Source: Cellulomonas sp. Leaf334 (GTDB lineage: Bacteria; Actinomycetota; Actinomycetes; Actinomycetales; Cellulomonadaceae). Taken from it: a DNA stretch of 64,000 nucleotides. Under the pieces are notes generated by a model. It searched no databases. It was given only the letters and a program-made list of their open reading frames with translations, and was not told where the DNA came from. Position 1 is the stretch's first letter; every line of letters begins with the position of its first letter. The position numbers and the translations under genes are program-made. Below are positions 17,819 through 28,381 of this stretch, piece by piece. Where the stretch lies: positions 1,904,812-1,968,811 of the forward strand of contig NZ_LMOO01000001.1 of the NCBI RefSeq assembly GCF_001424195.1. The letters are read 5' to 3'.

Positions 17819-18433
17819 TCAGACGAGGGCCTGTTCGACGAGGAGTGCGACGCCGAGCCCGGTCATGAACACCGCCGACGTGCGCGACACCACCCGCGCG
17901 GCGGCCGGGCGGGCGGACAGCACCCGGCGCGCGGTCACGGCGACGGTGAGGTAGACGGCCGCGCAGGTGGCGACGTGGATCAGGCCGAGCACCACGATCT
18001 GCGCCCAGACCGGCCACGGCGCGGACGTGGAGGTGAACTGGGGCAGCAGCGCCAGGATCAGCAGGAGAACCTTCGGGTTCAGTCCGCTGACGCCGAACCC
18101 CTTCCACAGCCAGCGCGCCGGCGACGTCTCCGCGACGTCCTCGACGAGCGGCGAAGCAGGCCGGGTGAAGGTCGTGAACCCGAGCCACAGCAGGTAGGCA
18201 CCGCCGACGACCGTGAGCCCACCGAGCAGTCCCGGCGCACCGGCGATCAGCGCACCCACGCCGGCGGCGACCAGGAGGGTCGCCGCCAGGTGCCCGGCGA
18301 GCATCCCGCCGACCGCCGGGAGGACGACGCGTCCGCGCAGCCCGGCGCTGATGGCGTACGCCCAGTCGGAGCCGGGGGCGACCACGAACACGACCGACAC
18401 GGCCCAGAACCCCAGCACGTCGGTGATCTCCAT
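17819..18433 (-). CDS. LysE family amino-acid exporter
   Basis: A 204-residue membrane protein with about six hydrophobic segments and the LysE/RhtB signature: an early FVVAPGSDWAYAISAGLRGR (family PGP-like loop), GGAYLLWLGF, and GLNPKVLLLILALLPQF. These proteins export amino acids such as lysine, threonine or homoserine lactones. It is divergent from an Lrp/AsnC gene with 81 bases between, the classical lysE-lysG type of arrangement, so Lrp-type control by an intracellular amino acid is likely. Confidence 0.85.
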   Translation of the reverse strand: MEITDVLGFWAVSVVFVVAPGSDWAYAISAGLRGRVVLPAVGGMLAGHLAATLLVAAGVGALIAGAPGLLGGLTVVGGAYLLWLGFTTFTRPASPLVEDVAETSPARWLWKGFGVSGLNPKVLLLILALLPQFTSTSAPWPVWAQIVVLGLIHVATCAAVYLTVAVTARRVLSARPAAARVVSRTSAVFMTGLGVALLVEQALV

Positions 18434-18514
18434 GCGGGAAGGCTAGGGAGAAAGCGGCGACAGGTGGTTCCAACTTCTTCGCGACCCGACGGAGATCGTG
18501 GAAGAATCTCCCCC

Positions 18515-20353
<1,839 letters not shown>

Positions 20354-20354
20354 G

Positions 20355-23300
20355 TCAGCTGCGTCCCTTCCCGACCTTCGAGAACGGCGTGACCGTCACC
20401 GCGTCCACGTCGGGCGCGTACTGCGAGCGCAGCAGCACGTCCGGGAACGTGTCCGAGATGAGCGTCGTCCCGTCGAAGCTCGGCAGCTCCTGCGACGAGA
20501 ACGCGAGGGTGTTCGCGCCCTTCTTCAGGTCCACCTGGACGGTGAGCTCCCAGAAGTTGTTCTGGTGGAACGTGTGCGGGAACACGATCCGGCTCGGGGC
20601 CTTCCCGTTGACCGACAGGTCGGCGTGCCGGGCCAGCGGGTCCGGGTTGTAGTGCGTCGCCGGTGACTGCTCGGGGTTGGCGTACCGGACGGTCAGCGCG
20701 TACCGGCCGGCGGCCTTGACGGTCACGTCGAACGTGAGGGTGTTCGCGTTGCCCGGTTCGCCGCCGATCCCCGTGACCGCCTGCCCGCCGGACGCGAGCG
20801 ACCGGTCGGCGACCGCAGCGGTGCCCCCGAGCCGGGCGGCCTCGGCCTCGTACGTGCTCCCGACGAGCGTGCCGGTGGTGGGCTCGACGCGCAGCCGGTC
20901 GAGGACCGTCGTGCCGCGCCCGCCGGTGACGGTCACCTTGTTGATGCCGCCGGAGAGCACGACCTGCGCCGTGGTCGACTTCTTCACGTCGGCGACCTCG
21001 GTGCCGTTGACCGCGAGGACCGCGTCGCCGGCTCCGATCGTGTCGACCCGCAGCGTCGACTCGCCGTCGGTGCGCGAGTAGACCCAGAACGTGACCTCGT
21101 CGCCCCGGCGCAGCTCGGCCGTGCCGGAGCCGGAGACCTTCTTCCGGTCGTAGGTCGCCTTCGCACCTGTCAGCTCCGCGAGCTCGGCCTCGTAGATGCT
21201 CTGCGCGGCGGCAGGGTTGGCCAGGGACAGGTCGAGCTTGTCGACGATGGAGTCGCCGAGCGTGCTGCGCGTGCCGTCGAGGCTCTTCGCGGCCAGCCGG
21301 AGCGTGTGCCTCCCGGCGCTCAGCGCGACCTGCGTGTCGGTGTGGTCCCAGACCACCCACTTGTAGCCGAGCGGCAGGAACAGCTCCTGCTCGGCGGCGT
21401 CGTCGACCGTGAGGAACACGTTCGTCGGCCCCTGCTCGGCGACCAGCGGGTAGGTGTTGAGGGAGTTGGCGAACACGGACAGGTCGTAGGTGCCGTCCTG
21501 CGGCACGTCGACCTCGAACGAGAGCGTGACGTCCGACCCGGCCCGCAACCCGCCCACGTTGTACGAGCCCGAGGTGAAGAACCGGCCGACGTCGGTCGGC
21601 GTGCCCTCGGGTCCGTTCCGGCTGTAGCCGGTGCCGGTCCAGGCGGCGTCCTCGGCCTCGTAGGTCGCGCGCCACGTGGTGGGCGGGACCTGCGGCGACG
21701 TGGCGTGCTTGCCCGGGGTCAGGACGACCTCGTACGCCGACGACGCCTGCAGGGCGGGCAGGGTGTCCGAGCCGAACGGCACGACGACCGAGCCGTCCTT
21801 CGAGACGGGCAGGTCGAGCTCGGCGACGACCTCGGGCTGCGCGGAGTCGCCGATCTGGCCGGTCCAGCGGATCTCCCGCACGAGTGCGTGGACCTTCGTG
21901 CCGAACACCTTCTTCGGGACGTCGTCGAACTGCACCCAGGACGGTCCGTCGGCGCCGCCGAGGATCAGGCGGGCCTGCTTGCGCTTCTCGTCGAGGGTCG
22001 CGACGCCCTGGAGCGTGTAGCTCGTGGCGGGTGACGGCGGCGTGACCTCGACCGTGTGACCGGTCATCGAGCCGTACGCGTTGAGCAGCCACCACTGACC
22101 GTTGGCGCGGTTGGCCTGCACCGCGGAGTCGGACAGGTTGCCGTCGATGTTCCAGTACGCGATGTCGGCGTCGACCTTGGCGGCCTCGATCGCGGAGACC
22201 CACTGGATCATCTGGCCCGGGACCGACGTGTGGTAGTTGAACGCGTACTCGTTGATGTTGATCGGCAGCTCGGTGCCCTCGTAGGCGGTGCCCGCGAACA
22301 CCTCGGGCTCCCACGACCGGTACGTCGCCACGGACGACGTGACCTTCGCCGGGTCGCTGAGCTCGTGCCACGTCATCACGTCCGGCACGGTGCCGGCCTC
22401 GACGGTGTGCTCGAGGAAGCCCTTGACCTGCCCGAACAGGATGCTGGTGTTGGGCCCGGCGATCCGGGCGTCCGGCATCTTCCCCTTGATCAGCCGGTAG
22501 AAGTCGTCCCACGTCGCGAAGTAGTCGGTGGGGTCCGACAGCCAGCTGGTGCCGTCGTAGGACCACTCGCCCGTGCCGAACATGTTGCCCTCGGGCTCGT
22601 TGAACGGCACGAAGACGACGTTGTCCTGGTACTCCGGGTCGAGCTGGAGCACCTGGTCCACCTGCGCGGAGACCTTCTCGCGGTAGATCGCGACCTTCTC
22701 CTGCGGCGTGCTGCCCTCCCACTGGTACGGGAAGCCGCGGTGGATGTCGGTCATGTAGATGTACACGTCGCCGTCGGTGGAGTCGGCGAGCGGCTTGACC
22801 ACCTCGAGCGCGTCGGCGCCCGGGTGCTGCGGGCCGTCCTGGGCCTTGGTCGAGACCGTGCGCAGGTGCATGCCCTCGAGCAGGTTGTTGGTGGGCAGGT
22901 CCTGGCCGTAGACGCCGTAGAGCGTGCCGGACGCGCCGCCATGGAACGCGCCGGTGTCCGTGCCGAGGTCGACGATGAGCTCGCCCGGGCGGATCACCCG
23001 GACGTTCGCGGTGACGGCCGAGCCCGCGGCGGTGCCCTGGACCGTGAACGTGCCGCGGTCCGCGTAGGCCGACGGGTCGACCGCGTCCCACGTCACCGGG
23101 ACCGGGCGGTCGTAGCCGTCGGAGAACGTCGCGGTCACCGTCGCCGGCAGGGCGGGCGCCTGGTCGATCGCGGTGGTGACGGCGAACGTGTCCTGCGTGA
23201 TGCCGGTGGGCTGGGGGACGTCGCCGACGAGCTCGCCGACCTGCTCGGCGGAGAGCGCCGCGTGGTAGACCGCGAAGTCGTCGATGGCGCCCGCGAACAA

Positions 23301-23990
23301 GGGGTCGCCGTAGAAGGAGCGGCCGAGGAATCCGGCCTGGGTGGCGGCCGCGGTGAGCAGCTCACCCGCGGTGATCGGCGTGCTGACCGACCCGATGGAC
23401 GCGCCGTCGAGGTAGGTGGTCAGGACGTCCGCGGTGGTGTCGAGCGTCGTCGTGACCGTGTGCCAGCCGGCCGTGGGCAGGGCTGCGGAGCCGGTGACCC
23501 GCGCCTCCGAGCCGCCGCCGACCGTCGTGATCGCGGTGCGCAGGGGGCCGTCGCCGCTGGCGGGCGTCGTGAACAGGTACCGGCTGTTGTCGGTGCCGAG
23601 CGCCACGAGCCACTGCCACGGGGCCGTGCCGCCGTCCCAGCGGACCCTCGTCGAGACCGTCAGGTCGGTGGTGCCCTCGAGCACCGGGCGCGGCAGCGTC
23701 ACGAAGGCGCCGTCGGAGCTCGGCGCGCCGCCGGGCAGGACCAGCGCACGCGAGCCCGGCACGGCGCCGTCGACGACGGACGCGGTCGCGACGTTGACGA
23801 GCGTCGCGTCGCGGCCGTTCCCGGAGCTGTCCGTGACGACGCTGCCGGGAGTGGCGTCGTCGAACGCGTAGTGGACGGCGGGGTCGGGCACGACGGCGGG
23901 GGCGGCTGCCGCGGGGACGGCCGGTGCGGCGAGGGCGGCCGTGAGCACGCACGCTGCGGCGACTCTCCGGGGGTTCACGGGACTGGTCAT
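20355..23990 (-). CDS. Secreted multidomain GH39-like glycoside hydrolase with LamG and CBM-type modules
   Basis: A 1211-residue secreted enzyme. After a signal peptide (1-30, AAPAVPAAAA) come a LamG/concanavalin-like domain (about 40-235), an Ig-like bacterial domain (about 260-320), a catalytic (beta/alpha)8 domain of clan GH-A type (about 325-640) and three beta-sandwich CBM6/35-like modules (about 745-1200, each with a TYEAE/IYEAE start). Candidate acid/base is Glu465 (FNEPEGN) and nucleophile Glu581 (NINEYAF), placing it near GH39. Polysaccharide substrate unknown. A LacI operator upstream and a divergent lacI gene suggest sugar induction. Start chosen before the signal peptide with AGAGG upstream. 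Confidence 0.8.
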   Translation of the reverse strand: MTSPVNPRRVAAACVLTAALAAPAVPAAAAPAVVPDPAVHYAFDDATPGSVVTDSSGNGRDATLVNVATASVVDGAVPGSRALVLPGGAPSSDGAFVTLPRPVLEGTTDLTVSTRVRWDGGTAPWQWLVALGTDNSRYLFTTPASGDGPLRTAITTVGGGSEARVTGSAALPTAGWHTVTTTLDTTADVLTTYLDGASIGSVSTPITAGELLTAAATQAGFLGRSFYGDPLFAGAIDDFAVYHAALSAEQVGELVGDVPQPTGITQDTFAVTTAIDQAPALPATVTATFSDGYDRPVPVTWDAVDPSAYADRGTFTVQGTAAGSAVTANVRVIRPGELIVDLGTDTGAFHGGASGTLYGVYGQDLPTNNLLEGMHLRTVSTKAQDGPQHPGADALEVVKPLADSTDGDVYIYMTDIHRGFPYQWEGSTPQEKVAIYREKVSAQVDQVLQLDPEYQDNVVFVPFNEPEGNMFGTGEWSYDGTSWLSDPTDYFATWDDFYRLIKGKMPDARIAGPNTSILFGQVKGFLEHTVEAGTVPDVMTWHELSDPAKVTSSVATYRSWEPEVFAGTAYEGTELPININEYAFNYHTSVPGQMIQWVSAIEAAKVDADIAYWNIDGNLSDSAVQANRANGQWWLLNAYGSMTGHTVEVTPPSPATSYTLQGVATLDEKRKQARLILGGADGPSWVQFDDVPKKVFGTKVHALVREIRWTGQIGDSAQPEVVAELDLPVSKDGSVVVPFGSDTLPALQASSAYEVVLTPGKHATSPQVPPTTWRATYEAEDAAWTGTGYSRNGPEGTPTDVGRFFTSGSYNVGGLRAGSDVTLSFEVDVPQDGTYDLSVFANSLNTYPLVAEQGPTNVFLTVDDAAEQELFLPLGYKWVVWDHTDTQVALSAGRHTLRLAAKSLDGTRSTLGDSIVDKLDLSLANPAAAQSIYEAELAELTGAKATYDRKKVSGSGTAELRRGDEVTFWVYSRTDGESTLRVDTIGAGDAVLAVNGTEVADVKKSTTAQVVLSGGINKVTVTGGRGTTVLDRLRVEPTTGTLVGSTYEAEAARLGGTAAVADRSLASGGQAVTGIGGEPGNANTLTFDVTVKAAGRYALTVRYANPEQSPATHYNPDPLARHADLSVNGKAPSRIVFPHTFHQNNFWELTVQVDLKKGANTLAFSSQELPSFDGTTLISDTFPDVLLRSQYAPDVDAVTVTPFSKVGKGRS

Positions 23991-24037
23991 CGTCGACCTC
24001 TCTGTCGGGTGGCCGCGCTGTCGTCTCTGACGCACCG

Positions 24038-24057
24038 CCAGCGAACCGGTTCGCTGG
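24038..24057. promoter_or_regulatory. LacI operator of the GH39-like gene, 20-bp palindrome
   Basis: CCAGCGAACCGGTTCGCTGG is a perfect palindrome with the central CG pair and AACCGGTT core of LacI-family sites. It lies 48 bases before the GH39-like start and shares the core GCGAACCGGTTCGC with a second site by the divergent lacI gene. Confidence 0.8.
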
Positions 24058-24153
24058 ACGACCGTAGGTGTCGGGCAATTCGGGCGTCAAGACCCTCTCA
24101 GTGAAGACGCAGGTCAGGGGCAGTACAACGATGTCCGACGCGCGCCGGGGTCG

Positions 24154-24196
24154 TTGTCAGGACGGCGCACGAGCCCTATTCTGCGAACCGGTTCGC
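24154..24196 (+). promoter_or_regulatory. lacI promoter with overlapping operator
   Basis: TTGTCA at 24154-24159 and TATTCT at 24177-24182 are spaced by 17 bases, a good -35/-10 pair. The 14-base palindrome GCGAACCGGTTCGC at 24183-24196 starts directly after the -10, at the expected transcription start, so the repressor should control its own gene. Confidence 0.7.
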
Positions 24197-24214
24197 GTCT
24201 TCGAGAGGATTCCC

Positions 24215-25258
24215 ATGGCGACGATCGGTGACGTGGCGCAGGTCGCGGGCGTGTCCCGCAGCACCGCGTCCAACGTGCTGTCCGGCAACAAGCGCACGTC
24301 ACCGGAGATCCAGGAGCGCGTCCGCCGCGCCGTCGACACCCTCGGCTACACCCCGAACGCCGGCGCCCGCGCGCTCGCCACGTCGCAGACCCGGGTCATC
24401 GGCCTGCTCGCCCGGTTCCTCGACGACGAGTTCGCACCCGCGATGCTCCAGTACATCCTCGGCGTCTCGAACACCGCCCGGGAGCTCGGGTACGACATCC
24501 TCCTCGTCTCCGAGGCGGACGGCGCCCGCGCCCTCCAGCGCATCACGAGCTCGCTCATGGTCGACGGCGTGGTCCTCCTGAACGTCGCCGAACGGGACGA
24601 CCGCCTCGACGTGCTGCGCGGCGCGAACCGGCCCGGCGTGCTGGTCGGACTGCCCGGCGACCCGTCCGGGCTCGACGTGTTCGACCTCGACTTCGCCGAG
24701 ACCGGCCGGCTGATGGTCCAGCACCTCGCCCGCCTGGGGCACCGCGAGCTGCTGCTGGTGTCGCAGCCGGACCACGTCGTCGAGCGCGGCGGCGCCTACG
24801 TCTGGCGACTGCGCGACGCCGCCGTCGAGGAGGCCCGGTTGCGCGGCGTCACGCTCCGGACGGTCGCGGCCGCACCCAGCCAGCCCGAGGTCGGTGCCGA
24901 CCTGCGTGCCGCCCTCGACGCCCACCCCGACGTCACCGGCCTGCTCGTGAGCAACGAGGCCGCCGCGGCAGCCCTCCCGTTCGTGCTGCGCGACCGCGGA
25001 CTGGAATCGCCTCGCGACGTCTCCGTCGTCGGTCGGTTCTCGGCCGAGTTCGCCCGCACGTTCTCGCTGCCCTACACGTCGATCGAGAGCGCCCCCGACC
25101 GGCTCGGGCAGCTCGCCGTGCGCCAGCTCGTGCGGCGCATCGAGTCACCGGGCGGTCGCGAGGAAGCGCACGGGGTGCGGTTCATCTCGCCCGAGCTCGT
25201 GGACCGCGGGAGCACGGGAGCGCCTCGGCCCGCAGACGGTGGCACGATCGCCGGATGA
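24215..25258 (+). CDS. LacI family transcriptional regulator
   Basis: A 347-residue LacI/GalR regulator: N-terminal helix-turn-helix ATIGDVAQVAGVSRSTASNV with hinge helix GYTPNAGARALAT, and a periplasmic-binding-protein-like sugar domain (60-330). Two copies of its likely operator lie in the divergent spacer. Expected to repress the GH39-like glycosidase and itself until the released sugar binds. ATG at 24215 has GAGAGG upstream. The stop overlaps the next start (ATGA). Confidence 0.9.
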   Translation: MATIGDVAQVAGVSRSTASNVLSGNKRTSPEIQERVRRAVDTLGYTPNAGARALATSQTRVIGLLARFLDDEFAPAMLQYILGVSNTARELGYDILLVSEADGARALQRITSSLMVDGVVLLNVAERDDRLDVLRGANRPGVLVGLPGDPSGLDVFDLDFAETGRLMVQHLARLGHRELLLVSQPDHVVERGGAYVWRLRDAAVEEARLRGVTLRTVAAAPSQPEVGADLRAALDAHPDVTGLLVSNEAAAAALPFVLRDRGLESPRDVSVVGRFSAEFARTFSLPYTSIESAPDRLGQLAVRQLVRRIESPGGREEAHGVRFISPELVDRGSTGAPRPADGGTIAG

Positions 25259-25650
25259 CGCAGTCCCGGCACCTGAGCGTGTCCATCGACCGCCCGCTGG
25301 CCGACGTGTACGCGTTCGCCGCGGATCCCCGCAACCTGCCCCAGTGGGCGGCCGGCCTGGGCAGCGCGATCGAGCCCGACGGCGACGGCTGGTCCGTCGA
25401 GACCCCGCAGGGGCAGGTCGGTCTGACGTTCGCGCCGCAGAACGAGTACGGGGTGCTGGACCACGTGGTGCGGACGCCGACGGGGGAGACCGTGTACATG
25501 CCGGTGCGGGCGATCGCCGACGGCGACGGCTGCGAGGTGGTGATCACGCTGCGCCGCGCACCGGGGATGTCCGACGCGGACTACGAGCGCGACACGGCGC
25601 TCGTCACCGCCGACGTCGCATCGCTCAAGCAGGTCGTCGAGGCGCTCTGA
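25255..25650 (+). CDS. SRPBCC family protein
   Basis: A 131-residue START/Bet v1-like protein (LSVSIDRPLADVYAFAADPRNLPQWAAGLG is the usual opening). The fold has a deep hydrophobic cavity for lipids or polyketides; no specific function can be assigned. It overlaps the lacI stop by four bases and is probably co-translated with it. Confidence 0.75.
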   Translation: MTQSRHLSVSIDRPLADVYAFAADPRNLPQWAAGLGSAIEPDGDGWSVETPQGQVGLTFAPQNEYGVLDHVVRTPTGETVYMPVRAIADGDGCEVVITLRRAPGMSDADYERDTALVTADVASLKQVVEAL

Positions 25651-25703
25651 CGCGCTCCTGACGTGCGGCGGGCACGCGGTGGACCGGCCGGACTGCCCGT
25701 GCC

Positions 25704-26105
25704 TCAGTCGCGCAGGACCGCCGCGATCGCGCTGACCTCGAGGAGCGCACCCGGCACGCCCAGCGCGCTCACCACCGCGGCCGTGACCAGCGGCGGAGCC
25801 CCCGGACCGGCGAGCCGCGGCCCGATCGCGCCGTACGCCGCGGCCAGGTCCGCCCCCTCCGCGATGAACACGGTCCACTGCACGACGTCGGCGAGCGTGG
25901 CACCCGCCGCCTCCAACGCGGTGCTCACGTTGTCGACCGCGCGGACCGACTGCTCCGCGACGTCGTCGGAGACGACCGTGCCCGTGTCGTCGACGCCGTT
26001 CTGACCGCCGACGTAGATGGTCGTCGCACCCGCGGGCACGACGGCGACGTGGCTGAACGCCGGGCTCTGCACGAGACCGGCCGGTTGCAGACGTGTGATC
26101 TCCAT
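25704..26105 (-). CDS. RidA family protein
   Basis: A 133-residue YjgF/YER057c/UK114 protein: FSHVAVVPAGATTIYVGGQNGVDDTG opens the chorismate-mutase-like fold, and VDNVSTALEAAGATLADVVQWTVFIAEG is the typical middle. RidA enzymes deaminate reactive enamines or imines. The catalytic Arg of RidA proper (near the end, in an R-x-x-x-E context) is not clear here, so it may belong to a Rid subgroup. ATG at 26105. Confidence 0.8.
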   Translation of the reverse strand: MEITRLQPAGLVQSPAFSHVAVVPAGATTIYVGGQNGVDDTGTVVSDDVAEQSVRAVDNVSTALEAAGATLADVVQWTVFIAEGADLAAAYGAIGPRLAGPGAPPLVTAAVVSALGVPGALLEVSAIAAVLRD

Positions 26106-26142
26106 GGCGTCCACGGTTCCACAGCCCGCTGACACCGGCCTG

Positions 26143-26718
26143 TCACCGAAGGACGTCGTAGTGCAGGTGCGCGGCGTTGCGGGTGACGACGGTCGCGGCC
26201 TCGTCGATCCGCAGGGACGCCCGCGAACCCTCGAACAGCGGGGTCCCGGAACCGAGCAGCACCGGGGCGACGTGCAGGTGCAGCCGGTCGACGAGCCCGT
26301 CGTGCAGCGCCGACCCGCCCAGCTCTCCGCCGCCCATGACGAACACGTCCTTGTCGCCCGCGGCTGCGGCCGCCTGGTCGAGCGCGTCGCGGAGGCCCGT
26401 CGTGACGATCGTCATCCGGTCGGTGAGCCGCACGTGCTCGGGCGCCCGGTGGGTCACGACGAAGCACGGCGGCGGCACGTCACCCTGGTCGGCGCCGTAG
26501 TGCATGTCGTCGTTCCAGCCGTCGGGGCCGTCGACCACGTCGAACGTGTGCCGGCCCATGACGACCGCACCCGTCGCGGCGGTGAGGTCGGCGAGCACTC
26601 GGACGTCCTGCGAGGTACGGCCGTCGCCGACCGCCCACTCGTGCAGCGCCTGCACCGCGTCGTCGGAGCCCGACACGAAGCCGTCGAGGGAGATGGTGAT
26701 GTCGAGGATCACTGCCAT
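26143..26718 (-). CDS. Dihydrofolate reductase family protein (RibD C-terminal-like)
   Basis: A 191-residue protein of the RibD_C/YyaP group: ILDITISLDGFVSG, VVMGRHTFDVVDGPDGW, FVMGGGELGGSALHDGLVDRLHLHVAPVLLGSGTPLF. The fold binds NADPH and reduces pteridine- or flavin-like compounds, but the members found singly in actinomycetes have no proven reaction. ATG at 26718. Confidence 0.82.
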   Translation of the reverse strand: MAVILDITISLDGFVSGSDDAVQALHEWAVGDGRTSQDVRVLADLTAATGAVVMGRHTFDVVDGPDGWNDDMHYGADQGDVPPPCFVVTHRAPEHVRLTDRMTIVTTGLRDALDQAAAAAGDKDVFVMGGGELGGSALHDGLVDRLHLHVAPVLLGSGTPLFEGSRASLRIDEAATVVTRNAAHLHYDVLR

Positions 26719-26799
26719 GCTCGTCCACGATGCCACCGGTGCCGGCGCCGCGCAGCGCCGGGCTCCGGTCGGAGCCGTCGCCGACCCGCCCGTCCACCT

Positions 26800-27678
26800 T
26801 CACCGGCTGAGGGTCGTCTCCTCGCCGAGCCGGGCCATCTTGTGCGGGTTGCGGACGGCGTAGATCCGCACGATCCGGCCGTCCTCGACCACCAGGCTCA
26901 TCGCGGTGTTCAGCTCCCCACCGAGGTCGACACGCGCTGCCGGGGCGCCGTTGAGCCACATCGGCGTCGTCGCGAACTCGACGGTGAGCCGGGCGAGGCC
27001 GCTGAGGAACGCGGCCACCTTGTCCGCCCCGACGATCGGGTGCCGCGCCGCGGAGACCACACCGCCGCCGTCGGCCACGACGACCACGTCGGGAGCGAGC
27101 ACGTCGAGCAGCCCCTGCAGGTCGCCGCCCCGGACCGCGGCCAGGAACCGGTCGACGACCACCGACTGCTCGGCCCGGCTGACCCGCTGCCGCGGTCGTC
27201 GGGCGGCCACGTGCTCCCGCGACCGGTGCGCGATCTGCCGCACGGCGGCAGGTGACTTCCCGACGGCCTCCGCGATCTCGTCGTACGGCACGTCGAACAC
27301 CTCGCGCAGCACGAAGACCGCCCGGCCGGTCGGGTCCAGCGTCTCCAGCACGGTGAGCATCGCGAACGAGACGCTGTCGGCCAGCTCCACGTCGTCGGCC
27401 ACGTCGGGGCTGGTCAGCAGCGGCTCGGGCAGCCACTCCCCGACGTAGTCCTCGCGCCGGCGGGCCAGCGTGCGCATCCGGTTGAGCGACTGGCGCGTGA
27501 CGATGCGCACCAGGTACGCCCGTCCGTCGCGGACCTCGGCCCGGCCGTCGTCACCCAGGTCGGCCCAGCGCAGCCACGTCTCCTGCACGACGTCCTCGGC
27601 GTCGGCGGCCGAGCCGAGCAGCTCGTACGCGACCGTGAACAGCAGGTTGCGGTGCGCGACGAAGGGGTCGTCGGTCAT
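26800..27678 (-). CDS. ECF41-type RNA polymerase sigma factor with SnoaL-like C-terminus
   Basis: A 292-residue sigma-70 family factor: region 2 (FTVAYELLGSAADAEDVVQETWLRW), region 4 (FVLREVFDVPYDEIAEAVGKSPAAVRQIAHRSREHV) and a C-terminal SnoaL-like domain (about 165-292). The family hallmarks WLPEP in the linker, a DGGG motif and NPHKM near the end place it in ECF41, where the C-terminus controls activity in place of an anti-sigma factor. The 5' end overlaps the stop of the partner carboxymuconolactone-decarboxylase gene by four bases. Confidence 0.9.
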   Translation of the reverse strand: MTDDPFVAHRNLLFTVAYELLGSAADAEDVVQETWLRWADLGDDGRAEVRDGRAYLVRIVTRQSLNRMRTLARRREDYVGEWLPEPLLTSPDVADDVELADSVSFAMLTVLETLDPTGRAVFVLREVFDVPYDEIAEAVGKSPAAVRQIAHRSREHVAARRPRQRVSRAEQSVVVDRFLAAVRGGDLQGLLDVLAPDVVVVADGGGVVSAARHPIVGADKVAAFLSGLARLTVEFATTPMWLNGAPAARVDLGGELNTAMSLVVEDGRIVRIYAVRNPHKMARLGEETTLSR

Positions 27679-28265
27679 GCCTGCGACGCTACGCGGCCGG
27701 GCTGCGACAGAGGCGGCAGGCCGCACGACGCCGCGAACCCCTCGGCCTCGATCCCGAGCGCGAAGTTCGTCCGCGCGTACAGGTTGGCGAGCGCCACCCA
27801 CGACGTGAGCTCCACCAGCGCCGGTGCGCCGAGCTGGTCGAGCAGCCGGGCGGACAGCGCGTCGGTCACGGTCGGCGGCGTCTGCGACATCGCCTCCGCG
27901 TACTCCAGCACGTCCCGCTCCAGCGGGGTGAACGCGTCGGACTCCCGCCACCGCGGCACCTCACGGGCCTTCGTGAGGTCCAGACCCTCGTTGTTCGCCT
28001 GGAAGTAGCCGAGGTCCAGGCACCACGAGCAGCCGATGAGGGACGCCGCCGCCATGTGGGCGTAGGACTTCAGGTCCTCGTCGCACGCGTGCCACCGCGA
28101 CGACTTCTGGCCCAGCGACATCGAGAGCTTCAGCACCGGCGGGCTGTTCCAGAGCACGCCGAGCGACTCGGGCACCTTGCCGAACATCTTCTTGCTGAAC
28201 GTCTTCACGACGGTCCCGTACAGGCCGGTGATCTCGACGGCCGGGACGCGGGTGGTGCTGGTCAT
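27675..28265 (-). CDS. Carboxymuconolactone decarboxylase/AhpD-like protein (ECF41 partner)
   Basis: A 196-residue AhpD-like all-helical protein with the redox motif GCSWCLDLG (CxxC) followed by a conserved acidic position. Proteins of this family are the standard genomic partner and target of ECF41 sigma factors, though their reaction is not settled (peroxidase-like or decarboxylase-like). It leads the operon with the sigma gene, behind an ECF41-type promoter. ATG at 28265. Confidence 0.88.
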   Translation of the reverse strand: MTSTTRVPAVEITGLYGTVVKTFSKKMFGKVPESLGVLWNSPPVLKLSMSLGQKSSRWHACDEDLKSYAHMAAASLIGCSWCLDLGYFQANNEGLDLTKAREVPRWRESDAFTPLERDVLEYAEAMSQTPPTVTDALSARLLDQLGAPALVELTSWVALANLYARTNFALGIEAEGFAASCGLPPLSQPGRVASQA

Positions 28266-28297
28266 GTCTCCTCCAGGGGATGCGGTGTCGGGCACAA

Positions 28298-28324
28298 GAC
28301 ACCGGCCGAGGAGGATCTGTGACA
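28298..28324 (-). promoter_or_regulatory. ECF41-type promoter of the CMD-sigma operon
   Basis: On the minus strand TGTCACA (28324-28318), 16 bases, then TGTC (28301-28298). The published ECF41 consensus is TGTCACA-N16-CGTC, so only one base differs. The site lies 33 bases before the CMD start codon, consistent with autoregulation by the sigma factor. Confidence 0.75.
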
Positions 28325-28381
28325 GGTGGTATCCCGCGGGCCGTCCGCTCGTCCTTGGTGGTGACCCCGGGAGGAACCACC

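Noticed and set aside
22056..24104. A 682-codon open frame on the plus strand opposite the GH39-like gene
   Set aside because: Arg/Val-rich composition, no domain, no start or ribosome site, fully antisense to a clear enzyme gene. Such frames are expected at high GC.
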